Source of the DNA: Candidatus Curtissbacteria bacterium RIFOXYA1_FULL_41_14 | Lineage (GTDB): Bacteria; Patescibacteriota; Microgenomatia; Curtissbacterales; GWA2-41-24 | NCBI GenBank assembly: GCA_001775095.1 | Contig: MFCA01000013.1 | Coordinates: 22,618-69,689 of the forward strand | DNA length: 47,072 bases | Direction of reading: 5' to 3' | Shown here: positions 46,422 to 47,072 of the stretch, one piece after another | How positions within the stretch are numbered: position 1 is the stretch's first letter | How the letters are laid out: every line of letters starts with the position of its first letter | Made by a program: the position numbers and the translations under genes | The notes under the pieces: generated by a model | Databases searched by the model: none | What the model was told of the DNA's origin: nothing | The model's input: the letters and a program-made list of their open reading frames with translations, nothing else

Positions 46422-46949
46422 ATGGTTGAATCTGTGACTAGCGAACGTCTTGCTCAAAAAGAAAAACTTATGGTAGTTCTCAGAGAAGCTGTCGAGAAAG
46501 CCCATCAACTTGAACCTGGCGCTTTAGGTGTAATTTTGTTTGGTAGTAGAACTCATTCTGGACCAATCAGGCCTGATAGTGACGTTGACCTTCTTCATGT
46601 CCAAAGACAAGTTGGGATAAAAGCAGCTTTTGCCCTCCAAAACTCCATAGAGGAAGGACTTAAATCCCTTGGTTGGCAGAGCGATTATAAAGGTACAATT
46701 TATCTTGATTGGATTGATCGGGTACAAAAGTCCCAGACAAGAGATGGAATGGCAGAACAGATTTATTCAAGATGCCAATGGATCGATAAGGATAGCGCGT
46801 TTGTCCTTGTTGATCCGGAGGCAGAAAGGAAGATCAGAGAATTTGCTAGACCTGAAGAAAAAGAATGGTCTCGCACTGAAGCTATTCGTCAAATTGAAGG
46901 TTTCTTTCAGAGAAATGGTATAACTGGGCCAATATTTAGACTAAAGTAG
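46422..46949 (+). CDS. MNT/KNT-type nucleotidyltransferase domain protein
   Basis: 175 aa. VILFGSRTHSGPIRPDSDVDLLHVQ is the polymerase-beta-like GS...DxD motif, with TIYLDWIDRV as the probable third Asp strand. After it, a helical region (AEQIYSRCQWIDKDSAFVLVDPEAERKIREFARPEEKEW) is similar to HEPN-adjacent minimal nucleotidyltransferases. No HEPN partner is visible in the window; one may follow. An aminoglycoside-type or toxin-neutralising role is possible but unproven. Confidence 0.8.
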   Translation: MVESVTSERLAQKEKLMVVLREAVEKAHQLEPGALGVILFGSRTHSGPIRPDSDVDLLHVQRQVGIKAAFALQNSIEEGLKSLGWQSDYKGTIYLDWIDRVQKSQTRDGMAEQIYSRCQWIDKDSAFVLVDPEAERKIREFARPEEKEWSRTEAIRQIEGFFQRNGITGPIFRLK

Positions 46950-47072
46950 CTTTTGTTCGGCTTTTAAAGACGCAAAGATTGGGCCTACCTAATTGTCTAG
47001 GCCGCGATACATTCCGTACAGTTGATGTATCTTGAAAGGCCGTTACAATGGCTCGTATATGCGAGCCTACAA
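46950..47072. other. Hairpin-rich end of window with RAYT-type repeat
   Basis: Three hairpins in a row: GGCCTA/TAGGCC (46982-47003), GATACAT/ATGTATC (from 47006), GGCTCG/CGAGCC (47050-47067). TTGAAAGGCCGTTACAATGG at 47032-47051 matches the left end of the RAYT unit (1151-1170) at 16 of 20 positions, so another RAYT-type element or REP hairpin may begin here. No coding frame seen. Confidence 0.55.

Noticed and set aside
46966-46985. ACGCAAAG...GGGCCTA string as a c-di-GMP-I riboswitch
   Set aside because: The 5' GCAAACC partner segment and the GNRA loop geometry are not visible, and the nearby RAYT-type repeat gives a better explanation.

Overview
The window reads as a chromosomal segment of a Patescibacteria (Candidate Phyla Radiation) bacterium, most likely of the Microgenomates type; this is an inference from gene content, not a phylogeny. 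Pointers are A+T-rich DNA, reduced housekeeping proteins (a 152-aa EF-Ts, a trigger factor with no visible PPIase domain, a ProRS without its editing insertion), single-domain GIY-YIG genes, promoters that fire almost on the start codon, and intergenic gaps filled with short A/T-rich repeats and hairpins. UGA is used only as a stop in the recognisable genes, which argues against the recoded Gracilibacteria and Absconditabacteria.

Layout. 1-2940: a stand-alone PurH-like IMP cyclohydrolase domain, a RAYT (REP-associated transposase) unit and dprA. 2990-4035: minus-strand HAD hydrolase and small membrane protein. 4333-11173: topA, then a dTTP-supply group (NUDIX-dCTP deaminase fusion, tmk, a large ThyX-like protein). 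11364-15227: translation and membrane-protease genes rpsB, tsf, frr, rseP, with a GIY-YIG gene near where pyrH often lies. 15760-17608: a T-box leader controlling csaA-proS. 18042-23988: tig, a DHH/MYG1-like protein, HIT, rpsU, yqeY, ybeY, dnaX and a lipoprotein. 24105-26812: envelope proteins and a cytidylyltransferase. 26809-31526: hpf, ybaB, a cupin-like protein, recR, a Doc toxin-antitoxin pair overlapping cysS. 31659-35162: the three oxidative pentose phosphate enzymes pgl, gnd and (convergent) zwf. 35177-39466: a MacA/MacB-like efflux module and small anchored proteins. 39676-46199: lexA heading an operon with a nuclease-methyltransferase fusion, a TIGR04141/DUF6119-like protein, an HsdS-like specificity subunit and a zinc-ribbon/coiled-coil PD-(D/E)xK nuclease. 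46254-47072: an excalibur fragment, a nucleotidyltransferase and a hairpin-rich end.

The most unusual property is the density of palindromic elements. At least one family lies in frame inside four conserved genes (purH-like, thyX, recR, cysS), exactly between conserved blocks; other inserts sit in topA, dnaX, tig and gnd. This resembles the principle of Rickettsia palindromic elements but with different sequences. Separately, all three GIY-YIG loci are bracketed by inverted copies of a palindromic repeat, so the endonuclease gene occupies the loop of a giant hairpin. This suggests a GIY-YIG-borne mobile element whose gene-less derivatives are the dispersed hairpins.

Other points of note: a proline T-box with a very short Stem I whose terminator hairpin also contains the csaA Shine-Dalgarno sequence, and a perfect palindrome inside the lexA promoter that is probably its operator and would place the restriction operon under SOS-type control.
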